NCBI RefSeq assembly: GCF_006124995.1
Contig: NZ_QEWN01000001.1
Location: forward strand, 1-64,000
Reading direction: 5' to 3'
From: Vibrio sp. Hep-1b-8
GTDB taxonomy: Bacteria > Pseudomonadota > Gammaproteobacteria > Enterobacterales > Vibrionaceae
Length of the DNA stretch: 64,000 nucleotides
Part shown: one piece after another, positions 26,151 through 36,372 of the stretch
Layout: each line of letters begins with the position of its first letter
How positions within the stretch are numbered: the first letter of the stretch is position 1
The notes under the pieces: model-generated
What the model was told of the DNA's origin: nothing
Seen by the model: the letters and a program-made list of their open reading frames with translations, nothing else
Database searches by the model: none
Program-made: the position numbers and the translations under genes

Positions 26151-26930
26151 CTATAGATTAACAAACCAAGCTTCGTAGGCCAGTTTGACGGCTAAGATAC
26201 TTACGACTGTAACAAAAACTGGTCGGATAAACTTGGCTCCGAATCGTATTGCTGAATGTGCGCCGACGAAAGCCCCTGCCATGAGACAGAGACCCATAGT
26301 CAATCCGAGTACCCAATCGATATGCCCCAGAATTGCGAAAGTAACTAATGAAGTAAAATTACTTGTGAAATTCATTGCCTTGGCCAGCCCCGAAGCAAGA
26401 AGAATATTGAGACGATACAGGGCCATCGAACTTACTGTCCAAAACGCGCCAGTACCAGGGCCTGCAACACCGTCGTAGAAACCTAAAGTCAAACCTTGCG
26501 CGTACTGTTTTTTGTTAAGTACTGGACAAGGCTGAGGCGTATCGTTCTTTACCGTGCTAGGGGTTTTATGCCAAATGGTATAAATAGCCGCGGCGAGGAT
26601 CACCAATGGCAGAATTTTTTCCAGCCACTGTGTACTAATGAGGTCTACCACCAAGGTGCCGATAATTGCTCCGATCAAAGTCGAGAAGAAAGCACGTTTC
26701 CAGCAACTTGGTTTAAATAGCTTCTTACGGTAGTAGGTAAAAGCCGCGGTTGATGATGCAAAGGTGGCGGCTAATTTATTCGTTCCTAATGCAATATGGG
26801 GTGGTAAACCTAATGACAGTAGTGCAGGGACGGTCAGCATACCACCCCCACCAGCAACAGCATCAATAAACCCAGCAAGGAAAGCAACCAGTGCCAACAC
26901 CAACAGTACGGTTGGCTCAAACAATTCCAT
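26151..26930 (-). CDS. TSUP (TauE/SafE) family membrane permease, YfcA-like
   Basis: The start at 26930 (MELFEPTVLLVLALVAFLAG) gives 259 residues; the frame extends to 27014 but that part overlaps dinG and is not hydrophobic. The family signatures are FIDAVAGGGGMLTVPALLSLG near the N-terminus, GTNKLAATFASSTAA, and GFYDGVAGPGTGAFW at the start of the second half, giving two inverted four-helix repeats. The family moves sulfur-containing or other organic anions; the YfcA subgroup has no firm substrate. Confidence 0.9.
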   Translation of the reverse strand: MELFEPTVLLVLALVAFLAGFIDAVAGGGGMLTVPALLSLGLPPHIALGTNKLAATFASSTAAFTYYRKKLFKPSCWKRAFFSTLIGAIIGTLVVDLISTQWLEKILPLVILAAAIYTIWHKTPSTVKNDTPQPCPVLNKKQYAQGLTLGFYDGVAGPGTGAFWTVSSMALYRLNILLASGLAKAMNFTSNFTSLVTFAILGHIDWVLGLTMGLCLMAGAFVGAHSAIRFGAKFIRPVFVTVVSILAVKLAYEAWFVNL

Positions 26931-26961
26931 AAAATAGTTCTTCTTATATAAATACGGATAC

Positions 26962-29034
26962 TTATTCGATGATCCGCTTGAATGGTGGCAGTGAATCGAG
27001 TAGGGCGCTGCCATAGCGTTTGGTGATCACGCGACGATCGAGAATGATGACTTTACCAGAATCCCTCTCTTTACGCAGCAAGCGTCCGACAGACTGAATT
27101 AATTTTTTACTCGCTTCAGGAACCGTGATCTGCATGAAAGGATTTCCCCCTCGACTTTCTATGTATTCCGCATGCGCCTGCTCTACTGGTGAAGTCGGTA
27201 CAGCGAAAGGGATTTTGGTGATGATCAAGTTTTCTAGCAATTCACCAGGTAAATCTAATCCTTCCGAGAAACTGCCAGTGCCAAATAAAACGCTGGTCTT
27301 TTGGCATTGAACTAAGGTTTTATGTTTTTTGAGTATTTCTGAGCGCGACTCCTTACCCTGAACTTGCAGTGCCCAGCCTCTTTTTACGAAATCGGTTGAG
27401 AGGGCTTGCGCGACTTGATTCATCTGCCAGTATGAAGAAAACAGGACTAAATTGGCTTTTTTGTCTTCAATTAAATCAGGCAGCTTTTCAATCAAGTGTT
27501 CAGTGAATTGTGGCGCTTGCGGTTCATACGCCATTTTAGGGACATAGAGCTCCGCTTGATTCTGATAGTCAAAAGGCGATGCTAAAGCCAAAAATCGCAC
27601 ACCATCTTCGCCCTTCTCACTGATGCCTGCTTGGCGACAGAAAAAGCTAAACGAGTTTAAAGCACGCATAGTGGCAGAAGTGAGTACCGCGCCAATGCAA
27701 CGACTCCAAAGTTGCTGGTCAAGTTGCCAGCCTACTTCCAAAGGTGAAACGTTGACGATAAAGTCGCCTTCGCGCTCTGTACTGACTTCAAGCCAACGAG
27801 CAAGTGGGGCTCCTTTTTCTCGTTGAGGCTCCGCCATTAAGTTCCATACCTGAGCGAGATTATCCATTCGTTGAATATAAAACCCCAGTTCAGCAAGAGC
27901 GGGCTCTGCCAATCGATTTGAAAGTTCACCTTCTTTAACTCGTTCGGCAATCAGGTCTGCAATTTTTGCGACTGCTAGCGAACCTTTGTGGCTGAGTTTT
28001 TTGAGTTCTATAGATTCCTCTGTGAGCCACTGAGGCAACTCGCCATTCTCAAAACGATAAATGTTTTCTTCGAAATGGGTGGGATCAAAGCGAGTTGCTA
28101 GCTGAGTTAAAGATGGGATCAGTTGCTGAACTGAGTCTTGTAGTTCGTTTCGAAATCGAGCGACACGTTTTTCGTCTGCCATATTGGCAAATTTCGTCAC
28201 CGCTTGATTAAGGCGTTCTAGCCAGCTAGCCGCGCCCTTCAGGCTTGCTGCGGCAGAAGAGTGGTCCCTGGCTACGTGTGGTAGGTGATGCGCTTCATCA
28301 AAAACATAAATTGTATTTTCTGGTTCAGGCAGAATGACACCACCACCAAGGCCCGCATCAGCCATGACTAAGCTATGGTTGGCGATGATGACATCTGCTT
28401 TATCCATTTCAGAGCGCGCTTTTTGAAACGGACAGTTGCGATGCGCTGGCATACTATTGTTGCAGCTATGTTTATCGCTAACGATTAATTGCCAAATATC
28501 ATCGGCGATTGGCTTAGGCCAGGAGTCTCTATCGCCGTCCCACTTATTTTGCGCTAGCGAACGGTACATTGTTTCGAGTTGTTCGATATCTTTCTTCTTA
28601 GGTTTTGTCTCGAACATGGCTAACTGACCACCATCAACGCCACTGGCGGTTGCAAGTTTCTCGGCACAACAATAGCGCTGACGTCCTTTCGCTAAAATAA
28701 AAGAGAACTCACGATCAGTCAGGCGGCGATATAAAGGTAAATCCTTATTGACCAGCTGTTCTTGTAAAGCCACTGTCGCAGTAGATATGACCACTTTTCT
28801 ATTGTTATGAATCGCGACAGGGATGGTCGCCATTAAATAGGAGAGGGACTTACCAATTCCAGTCCCAGCTTCTGCAACGAGCATACGGGTAGATTTGTGA
28901 TACTCACCACATAATGTTTTCGCTATCTCCGCAACGAGGTAATTCTGAGCTCGACGAGGCACAAAGTTTTCAAGCTGAGATTGGAGGTTTTGATAACTCG
29001 TTCGAATGGATTGTTGGATTTTACTGGTATTCAT
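26962..29034 (-). CDS. dinG: DinG-family ATP-dependent DNA helicase
   Basis: The 690-residue XPD-like 5'-3' helicase resolves R-loops and unusual DNA structures. Motif I is VAEAGTGIGKSLSYL at about 53-67; the DEAH box is VFDEAHHL; the iron-sulfur cluster cysteines lie in GRQRYCCAEK, HSCNNS and HRNCPF; motif VI is QSVGRLLRKERDSGKV. The length matches E. coli DinG (716) and there is no exonuclease domain, unlike Gram-positive DinG. No clear LexA box was found in the 200 bases upstream, but the region is A+T-rich and was only scanned by eye. Confidence 0.93.
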   Translation of the reverse strand: MNTSKIQQSIRTSYQNLQSQLENFVPRRAQNYLVAEIAKTLCGEYHKSTRMLVAEAGTGIGKSLSYLMATIPVAIHNNRKVVISTATVALQEQLVNKDLPLYRRLTDREFSFILAKGRQRYCCAEKLATASGVDGGQLAMFETKPKKKDIEQLETMYRSLAQNKWDGDRDSWPKPIADDIWQLIVSDKHSCNNSMPAHRNCPFQKARSEMDKADVIIANHSLVMADAGLGGGVILPEPENTIYVFDEAHHLPHVARDHSSAAASLKGAASWLERLNQAVTKFANMADEKRVARFRNELQDSVQQLIPSLTQLATRFDPTHFEENIYRFENGELPQWLTEESIELKKLSHKGSLAVAKIADLIAERVKEGELSNRLAEPALAELGFYIQRMDNLAQVWNLMAEPQREKGAPLARWLEVSTEREGDFIVNVSPLEVGWQLDQQLWSRCIGAVLTSATMRALNSFSFFCRQAGISEKGEDGVRFLALASPFDYQNQAELYVPKMAYEPQAPQFTEHLIEKLPDLIEDKKANLVLFSSYWQMNQVAQALSTDFVKRGWALQVQGKESRSEILKKHKTLVQCQKTSVLFGTGSFSEGLDLPGELLENLIITKIPFAVPTSPVEQAHAEYIESRGGNPFMQITVPEASKKLIQSVGRLLRKERDSGKVIILDRRVITKRYGSALLDSLPPFKRIIE

Positions 29035-29550
29035 ATTGTGACCTGTATTGCGGGTAGCGCATCATAGCACAGTTTGCTAAACGCTACTTAGTTCACGAAA
29101 TAGAATCCTTAATAACGAAATGTGGATCTTCTTCACAAAAAAAAACTGAACCTTCAGATACTTACAATTAATTCTAAATGTAAAAAATATATCACGCCAA
29201 ACTTGGGATTTGACTGGAATAATATTCTGATTTTTATGTTTCGGTATGTGATTTTAGGGTTTATATGCTGTATTGATGGTTTGTTAAGTTTTCGATACTG
29301 CGAGGCTAAAAGTTATGAAGTCGCTCGAAAATTGCTCATAATTTTATGTAACTAATTGATTTAAAATGAATAAATGTTTTTTTATTTTCTGTTTTTAGAA
29401 TATTTGACACGCCGAATAATCTTTTGCAATCTAGACCTCGAAATTTAGTGACGTTGATATCCGACCCATTAGAGGAAGGAATCATCATCAAAAAACATAA
29501 AGGGAACCGGACAAGGATTTCCCATTCTATAGAAAAGGCAGTGGATTATT
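29035..29550. promoter_or_regulatory. Long A+T-rich leader region upstream of the porin
   Basis: This 516-base stretch lies between divergent dinG and the porin gene. It has a poly-A stretch (29138-29145) and several T-rich runs and must hold the porin promoter and a long untranslated leader. The open frames at 29122-29355 and 29424-29612 lack family resemblance and the second overlaps the porin, so neither is called. No specific operator could be identified with confidence. Confidence 0.4.
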
Positions 29551-30489
29551 ATGAAAAAGACTCTAGTAGCTCTTTCAGTACTTATGGCAGCAACGTCTGC
29601 TCAAGCGGCTGAGATTTACAACGTAGATGGTTCTTCTCTAGAACTAACAGGTCGTGCTTTTGCAATTGTTGAAACTAAAAAAACAGAAGCAACAGGTACT
29701 GACACAGACGTACACGCTTACGACTCTCGTCTAGGTTTCAACGTTCGTCACCAAGTGACTGACGGTGTTGCAGCTGTTGGTAAATTTGAATTCCAACTAA
29801 CAGAAGACAAGGATCACGGCCTTAAAAACCGTGATGTGTACGCTGGTCTAGATTTTACTGATACTGTTACAGTAACATTCGGTCGCCAAACTACTTCTTT
29901 TGATGACCTATCATTCCGCGGCGGCTTCGATGAATACTACGGTTTCTCTCAAGATCTAGAAGACCGTGGTCGTGAAAACGGTATTATTAAAGTAACTACT
30001 GCTAACCTAAACGGTTTAGTTGCATCTGCTTCTTACCAGTTTGATGAAGCTGGTGTTACTGGTGCTACTTTTGCAGGTTCTTACGACGCTGATTTCGGTC
30101 TAGGTCTATCTGCTGGTTACTTCGACTACAAAAAGTCTGGTGTTGAAGACCACGCTGCAGGTTTTAACCTAGGTGCTAGCTACACATTTGGCGATGCGAA
30201 AGTAGGTGTGGATTACGCATCAGAAGAGCTCTTCGATAAGAGCGAAGCTGACGCATATCGCTTAGGTGGTGAATACAACATTGATGCGTACCGTCTATAC
30301 GCAGGTTACGGTGCAGTTGAAAACAAGCCAGTTGGTGGTGCTAAGACTGACTCTGATGGTTTCTACGCAGGTGTGGCATACGCATTCGGTTCGAAAACAA
30401 CTCTATTCATCGAAGGCGCTAGCTACGATAAAGAAGGTTCTGCTTCAGACGAAGACATGCTAGCACTTGGTATGAATGTAAACTTCTAA
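29551..30489 (+). CDS. Outer-membrane porin of the Gram-negative general type
   Basis: The 312-residue protein has a signal peptide (MKKTLVALSVLMAATSAQAA), a first strand SLELTGRAFAIVETKKTEA, the loop-3-like region TSFDDLSFRGGFDEYYGF, alternating beta strands throughout, and a terminal phenylalanine (MNVNF) that the BAM complex recognises. Strong codon bias (CTA for Leu, GGT for Gly, CGT for Arg) points to high expression. It resembles Vibrio OmpU-type porins in layout; the exact orthologue is not certain. Confidence 0.88.
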   Translation: MKKTLVALSVLMAATSAQAAEIYNVDGSSLELTGRAFAIVETKKTEATGTDTDVHAYDSRLGFNVRHQVTDGVAAVGKFEFQLTEDKDHGLKNRDVYAGLDFTDTVTVTFGRQTTSFDDLSFRGGFDEYYGFSQDLEDRGRENGIIKVTTANLNGLVASASYQFDEAGVTGATFAGSYDADFGLGLSAGYFDYKKSGVEDHAAGFNLGASYTFGDAKVGVDYASEELFDKSEADAYRLGGEYNIDAYRLYAGYGAVENKPVGGAKTDSDGFYAGVAYAFGSKTTLFIEGASYDKEGSASDEDMLALGMNVNF

Positions 30490-30512
30490 TCTAACTATTA
30501 GATAGTTTTATT

Positions 30513-30541
30513 AAGAGTCGCCTTCAGGCGACTCTTTTTTT
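30513..30541 (+). terminator. Terminator of the porin gene
   Basis: AAGAGTCGCC, loop TTCA, GGCGACTC followed by seven T residues. Confidence 0.9.
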
Positions 30542-30583
30542 ATCTCTATTCCATTTAAATGGTCAATATTTGAAGGTGTGCTA

Positions 30584-31183
30584 ATGAAATTTCTACTGAC
30601 TATTATCGCAGCACTAGTCTCTTTTTCTACATTTGCTAATGTATTAGAGGTAAGGTCTGGTGTTGAAGTACTGGCTGTGAACGGGCTAAAGGTTAAAGTT
30701 AGTGACTCTTATGAAATAAACAAAGGCTTCAACCAGATAGTCGTCCGTATGTCAAAACGATTAACTAACGGTAGTACGAGAGAGCAGTTTATTTCGAAAC
30801 CTTACATTATTTCTTTTAATGCTGATCGTGACGTTTTAGTAGAACACCCAAAAGTTTTGAACTTTACTGATGCTGAAAAGAAATTTCGACATGCCACTAA
30901 CTGGAGCATTCTACAGGGCGGCAGCCCTTTAGTTTATGACTCTAGGTTCCTTCCTGGTAAAGAGGGCTTTATGCCATACCTGCAATTGGAAGATATTATT
31001 AATGAGTACAATGAGGTGAATGGTATTGTTTTAACTGCAGATCTAGACACTCCTGCTGGCCAACTAAAAAAAGCAGAAAAAGCCAGAAGTGAAGAAGTCG
31101 TTAAGCAGTTGAAGTTGTGGTACAGCAAAGCAAACACATCGCAACGAACAGAATTCCGCCGTTGGATGATTGACCAAGAGTAA
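30584..31183 (+). CDS. Periplasmic DUF2057-family protein (YccT-like)
   Basis: The start at 30584 (MKFLLTIIAALVSFSTFANV) has GAAGGTG upstream and encodes a signal peptide; total 199 residues. The mature part has the DUF2057 layout: a beta strand NGLKVK, then KGFNQIVVRMSKRL, and ISKPYIISF. The C-terminal SEEVVKQLKLWYSKANTSQRTEFRRWM is helical and extends the basic domain. In E. coli YccT affects biofilm matrix, but the role here is unknown. Confidence 0.75.
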   Translation: MKFLLTIIAALVSFSTFANVLEVRSGVEVLAVNGLKVKVSDSYEINKGFNQIVVRMSKRLTNGSTREQFISKPYIISFNADRDVLVEHPKVLNFTDAEKKFRHATNWSILQGGSPLVYDSRFLPGKEGFMPYLQLEDIINEYNEVNGIVLTADLDTPAGQLKKAEKARSEEVVKQLKLWYSKANTSQRTEFRRWMIDQE

Positions 31184-31194
31184 AACAAAGCTTG

Positions 31195-31231
31195 AAGTTT
31201 CGAGTCGCGAGCTACTCGCAGCTCGAAACTT
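31195..31231. repeat. Long palindrome between convergent genes
   Basis: AAGTTTCGAG, TC, GCGAG, loop CTA, CTCGC, AG, CTCGAAACTT: a 10-bp plus 5-bp stem separated by a 2-bp mismatch. It lies between the DUF2057 gene and bioA, both of which end within 11 bases of it. It has the look of an intergenic palindromic repeat of the REP type and may also terminate transcription both ways. Confidence 0.7.
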
Positions 31232-31236
31232 AAGTG

Positions 31237-32517
31237 TTAACCACTAAAGCAATCTTTATGGTTCAAAGCACACTCAACTGCATGCACTAATCTCTCTATA
31301 TGCTCAGGTTCACTAATGAACGGCGGCATCATATAAATCAGTTTGCCAAATGGGCGGATCCAAACCCCTTTCTCGACAAACAGTGCTTGAATCGCTTCCA
31401 TATTGACTGGCGTCGTGGTTTCAACCACGCCAATGGCACCAAGCCAGCGTACATCAGTAACTAATTTATGGTGTTTCAACTTAGGCAGAAGTTCAGAGAA
31501 GAGTTGTTCGATTTGCTTTGTCTGCTGCTGCCATTCATTTTGCTCTAGCAATTTCATGCTGGCAGTCGCGACTGCACAGGCCAACGGGTTGGCCATAAAA
31601 GTAGGGCCATGCATAAAGCAGCCTGCATCTCCGCCACATACCGTATCCGCAACATCACTTGAGGCTAGCGTTGCAGATAATGTCATATATCCACTGGTCA
31701 ATGCCTTGCCCACGCAGAGTATATCGGGTGCAATCTCGGCATGCTCACAGGCAAACATCTTACCGGTACGACCAAAGCCAGTCGCTATCTCATCAAGAAT
31801 CAATAGCACGCCAAACTCATCACATAATGCTCTAACACCTTTAAGAAATTGAGGATGATAGATTCGCATTCCGCCAGCACCCTGAACGATAGGTTCTAGG
31901 ATAACGGCCGCTATCTGAGAATGATTTTGAGCGAGCTTGTGCTTAAAGTCGGCTAAATCAGCTTCATCCCACTCCTCCCAGAAGCCGGTTTTTGGCGAAG
32001 AGGCGAAGATGTGTTCAGGCAGAAATCCTTTATACAAAGAATGCATTGAATTGTTAGGGTCTGTCACCGACATTGCAGCAAACGTATCACCATGATAGCC
32101 ATCTCTGAGTGTTAGGAACTTCGGTCTCACTTGACCTTTTGCATGCCAGTATTGCAACGCCATTTTCAAGCTGACTTCCACCGCGACAGAACCAGAATCG
32201 GCCAAAAAGACATGCTGAAGATTATTTGGCGCAAATGAGAGTAGCTTTTTACACAGGTTAATCGCTGGATCATGAGTGATCCCGCCAAACATAACGTGTG
32301 ACATTTTATCGATCTGGCCATGCGCTGCGGCATTTAGGTGAGGGTGATTGTATCCATGAATCGCAGACCACCATGATGACATACCATCAATTAGCTGCTC
32401 ACCAGACTCTAATTGCAGCATGACTCCTTTGGCGGAAACAACTGGGTAGCAGGTCAGAGGTGTCAGCGTTGAAGTATAGGGATGCCAGATATGACGGCGG
32501 TCGAAAGCGAGATCCAT
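31237..32517 (-). CDS. bioA: Adenosylmethionine-8-amino-7-oxononanoate aminotransferase
   Basis: BioA makes 7,8-diaminopelargonate using SAM as amino donor, in biotin synthesis. The 426-residue class III aminotransferase contains HIWHPYTSTLTPL near the start, SSWWSAIHGYNHPHLN, the glycine-rich DSGSVAVEVSLKMALQYW, LILDEIATGFGRTGKMFAC and the PLP lysine in CVGKALTSGYMTL. It diverges from bioBFCD across a 132-base control region. Confidence 0.97.
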   Translation of the reverse strand: MDLAFDRRHIWHPYTSTLTPLTCYPVVSAKGVMLQLESGEQLIDGMSSWWSAIHGYNHPHLNAAAHGQIDKMSHVMFGGITHDPAINLCKKLLSFAPNNLQHVFLADSGSVAVEVSLKMALQYWHAKGQVRPKFLTLRDGYHGDTFAAMSVTDPNNSMHSLYKGFLPEHIFASSPKTGFWEEWDEADLADFKHKLAQNHSQIAAVILEPIVQGAGGMRIYHPQFLKGVRALCDEFGVLLILDEIATGFGRTGKMFACEHAEIAPDILCVGKALTSGYMTLSATLASSDVADTVCGGDAGCFMHGPTFMANPLACAVATASMKLLEQNEWQQQTKQIEQLFSELLPKLKHHKLVTDVRWLGAIGVVETTTPVNMEAIQALFVEKGVWIRPFGKLIYMMPPFISEPEHIERLVHAVECALNHKDCFSG

Positions 32518-32557
32518 GTTCAGTTCCTGAAATCTAAATGATTAAAAAATAACCAAG

Positions 32558-32588
32558 TGTAAACTTTTGAAATTGCTGGGTGTTGACA
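32558..32588. promoter_or_regulatory. BirA-like biotin operator between bioA and bioB
   Basis: TGTAAAC, 17 bases, GTTGACA pairs at six of seven positions (GTTTACA expected). Half-site sequence and spacing are the same as those of the E. coli bio operator (TGTAAAC, 17 bases, GTTTACA). The right half-site overlaps the -35 hexamer TTGACA of the bioB promoter, so biotinyl-5'-AMP-bound BirA would block transcription. Confidence 0.7.
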
Positions 32589-32610
32589 GTCTACCTTGTG
32601 TCAGTAGACT
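32583..32610 (+). promoter_or_regulatory. Promoter of bioBFCD
   Basis: TTGACA at 32583-32588, 16 bases, then TAGACT at 32605-32610 (4 of 6 to TATAAT). It is 40 bases upstream of the bioB GTG. AGTCTAC and GTAGACT (32588-32594, 32604-32610) form a further perfect 7-bp dyad within it. Confidence 0.6.
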
Positions 32611-32649
32611 AGCCAAGTATTCAAACTGACAATAACTAAAGGAAGCCCC

Positions 32650-33702
32650 GTGGAAGTACGTCACAACTGGACAGTTGCTCAAGTTAGAGAACTTATGGAT
32701 AAGCCATTCATGGATCTTCTATTTGAAGCGCAACTGGTGCATCGTCAATATCAGCAGCACAATCATGTCCAAGTCAGCACCTTGCTCTCGATAAAAACAG
32801 GCGCTTGTCCTGAAGACTGTAAATACTGCCCCCAGAGCGCAAGATATACAACGGACGTAGAGAAAGAGCGTCTGATGGAAGTCGAGCGTGTTTTAGATGC
32901 AGCGCAGAAGGCTAAGAATGCAGGTTCGACCCGCTTCTGTATGGGAGCGGCATGGAAAAACCCAAAAGAACGCGATATGCCGCATCTGACCGATATGATT
33001 AAGGGCGTCAAAGGGATGGGGTTAGAAACCTGCATGACGCTGGGTATGCTTACTTCGGATCAAGCGAAAGCTTTAGCCGACGCAGGGTTAGACTACTACA
33101 ACCACAACTTAGACACTTCGCCTGAATTCTACGGCAACATTATTACTACTCGTACTTATCAGGACCGTCTGGATACACTTTCTCACGTTCGTGATGCAGG
33201 CATGAAGATATGTTCTGGCGGTATTATTGGTATGGGTGAGAATGCCAATGATCGTGCGGGCCTGCTTGTTGAGCTGGCAAACCTACCTACTCACCCAGAG
33301 AGTGTGCCAATCAATATGTTGGTCAAAGTGAAAGGTACCCCACTAGAGAAGGTGGAAGATGTTGAACCATTCGATTTTATCCGTCTGATAGCGATTGCTC
33401 GAATCATGATGCCTAAGTCTGCGGTACGCCTGTCTGCTGGTCGTGAGAACATGAATGAGCAGATGCAAGCGCTGTGCTTTATGGCGGGGGCCAACTCCGT
33501 TTTCTATGGTTGTAAACTGCTGACAACACCAAACCCTTCTGAAGACAAAGATATGCTTCTGTTCGATAAGCTTGGCATTAATAGCCAGCAAGTGTCTCAG
33601 AAGCCCGATGAAATCGAAGAGAATGATCTTCTTGATCGAGTTGTAGAACGAGTGGCTGCACGCCCAACGAAAGACGACTTATTCTACGATGCAGGCGTTT
33701 AA
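32650..33702 (+). CDS. bioB: Biotin synthase
   Basis: BioB inserts sulfur into dethiobiotin by radical SAM chemistry. The 350-residue protein has the cluster cysteines C53, C57 and C60 in [12 protein letters not shown], and later [26 protein letters not shown] and [14 protein letters not shown]. The start is GTG at 32650, with AAAGGAAG upstream. It heads the operon bioBFCD; its last codons overlap the bioF start by 14 bases. Confidence 0.98.
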   Translation: MEVRHNWTVAQVRELMDKPFMDLLFEAQLVHRQYQQHNHVQVSTLLSIKTGACPEDCKYCPQSARYTTDVEKERLMEVERVLDAAQKAKNAGSTRFCMGAAWKNPKERDMPHLTDMIKGVKGMGLETCMTLGMLTSDQAKALADAGLDYYNHNLDTSPEFYGNIITTRTYQDRLDTLSHVRDAGMKICSGGIIGMGENANDRAGLLVELANLPTHPESVPINMLVKVKGTPLEKVEDVEPFDFIRLIAIARIMMPKSAVRLSAGRENMNEQMQALCFMAGANSVFYGCKLLTTPNPSEDKDMLLFDKLGINSQQVSQKPDEIEENDLLDRVVERVAARPTKDDLFYDAGV

Positions 33703-34834
33703 TACACGAATTGCTAAAGCCCTTGAGCAACGTAAAACTCAGGGTTTAAGCCGTACTTTACTCAATATAGAACAAGGTAATCGTACCCACTTAGTTCACG
33801 AAGGTAACAGTTACCTTAATTTTTCCAGCAACGATTATCTTGGGTTAGCCGCGGATAAAGAGTTAACCAAAGCGTGGCAGCTAGGCCTAGAGCGTTATGG
33901 CAACGGTAGTGGGGCATCGCCATTGGTGACGGGTCATAGCTCTGCTCATCGCGATATAGAACAGAGCTTATGCCAATGGCTGGGGTTTGAAAGGGCGATA
34001 TTGTTTAGCTCGGGATTTTCTGCCAATCAAGCCATGCTATTTGCACTATTAGAGAAAGATGACCTGCTATTACAAGATAAGCTCAATCACGCCTCACTGA
34101 TCGAAGCTGGTATGTTGTCGACTGCGAAGATGAAGCGTTTCAGACACAACGATGTTGACCACCTTTGCTCTTCCATTGATGGCAATACTTTGGTCGTCAC
34201 AGAAGGGGTTTTTAGCATGGATGGTGATTTGTCACCATTGGCAGATATCTATTCAGTGACACGTAAAAAAGCCTGGCTTGCGGTTGATGATGCTCATGGC
34301 ATTGGTGTGCTTGGTAAAGATGGTCGTGGCAGTTGCCATCATGCGGGGATTCAGCCTGATTTGTTGGTCGTGACCTTTGGTAAAGCATTTGGTCTATCTG
34401 GAGCTGCAATTATGTGTAGCCGTGAGGTGGGGGACTATTTAACTCAGTTTGCCCGACATCATGTCTATTCGACCGCGATGCCCCCTGCACAGGCTGTGGC
34501 CTTAACTCAAGCGATCACTATGATTCAGGAGCAGTCATGGCGAAGAGAAAAATTGTGCGAACTCTCTGAGTATTACCATTCTCTGTTAGGGAATGAACAA
34601 GGTTACTGTGCAACTCAAACGCCGATTAAGCCATTTATTCTTGGTAGTAGTGAAAAGGCAATCAATATCGCATCACAGCTCAAAGCTAACGGTATCTGGG
34701 CGACGGCGATCCGTCCCCCTACAGTTGCTGTTGGTAGTGCACGACTGCGCGTGACTCTCACGGCTAGCCATGAAAAAGCACACATACGAGCATTGGCAAA
34801 TCAGCTAAAAACAGCTTTGAAGGAAGTGGATTAA
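33689..34834 (+). CDS. bioF: 8-Amino-7-oxononanoate synthase
   Basis: BioF condenses pimeloyl-ACP with alanine. The 381-residue PLP enzyme has [11 protein letters not shown] at about 44, [40 protein letters not shown] and the PLP lysine in [13 protein letters not shown]. The ATG at 33689 lies inside the end of bioB, and its stop overlaps the bioC start by one base, so the operon is tightly coupled. Confidence 0.97.
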   Translation: MQAFNTRIAKALEQRKTQGLSRTLLNIEQGNRTHLVHEGNSYLNFSSNDYLGLAADKELTKAWQLGLERYGNGSGASPLVTGHSSAHRDIEQSLCQWLGFERAILFSSGFSANQAMLFALLEKDDLLLQDKLNHASLIEAGMLSTAKMKRFRHNDVDHLCSSIDGNTLVVTEGVFSMDGDLSPLADIYSVTRKKAWLAVDDAHGIGVLGKDGRGSCHHAGIQPDLLVVTFGKAFGLSGAAIMCSREVGDYLTQFARHHVYSTAMPPAQAVALTQAITMIQEQSWRREKLCELSEYYHSLLGNEQGYCATQTPIKPFILGSSEKAINIASQLKANGIWATAIRPPTVAVGSARLRVTLTASHEKAHIRALANQLKTALKEVD

Positions 34835-35634
34835 TGGAACAAGCGGTATTGATTACTCCTGACCGTGTCAACGACAAAGCAGCGATTGCTGATGCATTCG
34901 GCAGAGCAGCCAAAACGTACGATCAACATGCAGAGTTTCAGCGTGATGTGGGCTTACGTTTGTTGGCCCAAATGCCTCAAGATCTTACGGGTAAAACGGT
35001 ATTGGATTTGGGATGTGGGACAGGCTATTTCTCATTAGAACTGATAAAACGTGGTGCGACGGTGATCTGTTTTGACCTGTCGCAACAGATGCTCGACGCC
35101 GCTAAACAGCGCTGTGGTGAGATGGCTACGTACTTGCAAGGAGATGCCGAAGCGTTGCCATTTGAAAATCATAGCATTGATTTTGCATTTTCCAGCTTAG
35201 CGCTACAGTGGTGTGATGACTTATCCGTGCCACTTCGTGAGCTGCGTCGAGTGATAAAACCGCTAGGTTCAATTTATTTTTCGACTTTACTCGACGGTTC
35301 TCTAAACGAGCTAAAACAAGCGTGGAGCAAAATTGATTCATATCAACACGTGAATCAATTTATCTCAGTCAATCAGGTAAAAATTGCGTTAGCGCAATCT
35401 GAATGCCATACGCATCAACTAGACTTACCGACCATTACGGTTTGGTACAAGACGGCATTTTCTTTAATGCGTGATCTTAAGGGCATTGGTGCAACGCATG
35501 TGGGTGGCAGGGCAAATGGCTTGACTGGTCGCAAAGCGTTACAACGTGTCGAACAAGAGTATCAAACAAACCGAAATCATCAGGGTCTTCTACCTGCAAC
35601 ATATCAGGTCTGTTTAGGGGTTATTCATCTATGA
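34834..35634 (+). CDS. bioC: Malonyl-ACP O-methyltransferase
   Basis: BioC methylates malonyl-ACP to start pimelate synthesis. The 266-residue SAM methyltransferase has [16 protein letters not shown] at the start and motif [17 protein letters not shown], followed by [18 protein letters not shown], the BioC-typical block. It overlaps bioF by one base (TAATG) and bioD by four (ATGA). Confidence 0.94.
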   Translation: MEQAVLITPDRVNDKAAIADAFGRAAKTYDQHAEFQRDVGLRLLAQMPQDLTGKTVLDLGCGTGYFSLELIKRGATVICFDLSQQMLDAAKQRCGEMATYLQGDAEALPFENHSIDFAFSSLALQWCDDLSVPLRELRRVIKPLGSIYFSTLLDGSLNELKQAWSKIDSYQHVNQFISVNQVKIALAQSECHTHQLDLPTITVWYKTAFSLMRDLKGIGATHVGGRANGLTGRKALQRVEQEYQTNRNHQGLLPATYQVCLGVIHL

Positions 35635-36320
35635 TTGATGCATTTTTTATTGCGGGTACGGATACCGATGTTGGAAAAACAGTTGCGTCTAAAGCGATTT
35701 TAAACGCGCTAGCGGAAAAGGATTTAAAAACCATAGGCTATAAGCCTGTCGCCGCGGGTTGCGAAAAAACGGAGTTTGGATTGCGAAATTCGGACGCGCT
35801 CTATCTGCAAAAAGCCGCTACGTTGGAAGTGGCGTATGATGACGTCAACCCATACGCACTAGCGTTGCCAGCGTCACCACATATTGCAGCTAAGCGAGAA
35901 GGAGTCGTCATCGATTACTCCGTACTGAGTGATAAGCTGTCACAGCACAAGAAAAATGCGGATATCGTGTTAGTTGAGGGCGCTGGCGGTTGGCGAGTAC
36001 CTGTATCGGACTCTGATTGTTTGTCAACGTGGGTGCAGCAGGAAAAACTACCTGTTGTCCTTGTGGTCGGTATTAAACTTGGTTGTCTTAGCCATGCAAT
36101 GTTGACGCTCGATGCAATCAAAGCGGACGGTTTACAAGTCATCGGCTGGGTCGCAAACCGGATCAACCCAGGCACAGAGCACTATGCTGATATCATTGAG
36201 ATGCTAGAGCAAAAAATTGATGCGCCGAAAATTGGTGAAATACCTTACGTTCCAAGCGTGAAGCGCCAAGGGCTTGCAAAGTATATTGATGTGACGCCTT
36301 TGCTAAAGGGCGAGTGTTAG
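35631..36320 (+). CDS. bioD: Dethiobiotin synthetase
   Basis: BioD closes the ureido ring with CO2 and ATP. The 229-residue protein has the P-loop [16 protein letters not shown] at about 8-23, [26 protein letters not shown] and [14 protein letters not shown]. It ends the operon; a terminator follows at 36328. Confidence 0.96.
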   Translation: MIDAFFIAGTDTDVGKTVASKAILNALAEKDLKTIGYKPVAAGCEKTEFGLRNSDALYLQKAATLEVAYDDVNPYALALPASPHIAAKREGVVIDYSVLSDKLSQHKKNADIVLVEGAGGWRVPVSDSDCLSTWVQQEKLPVVLVVGIKLGCLSHAMLTLDAIKADGLQVIGWVANRINPGTEHYADIIEMLEQKIDAPKIGEIPYVPSVKRQGLAKYIDVTPLLKGEC

Positions 36321-36327
36321 AGATATT

Positions 36328-36355
36328 AAAAGGGCTGCCATTGGCAGCCCTTTTT
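36328..36355 (+). terminator. Terminator of bioBFCD
   Basis: AAAGGGCTGCC, loop ATT, GGCAGCCC and five T residues. Its A run would let it also stop the small gene at 36373-36540 coming from the other side. Confidence 0.9.
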
Positions 36356-36372
36356 GCATTTGGTCAACAGCA

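Noticed and set aside
27125..28990. LexA-controlled start or exonuclease domain for dinG
   Set aside because: No CTGT-N8-ACAG box was seen upstream by eye and the protein begins directly with the helicase part.
29122..29355. Frame of 77 codons upstream of the porin
   Set aside because: A+T-rich with no start signal or similarity; treated as part of the porin leader region.
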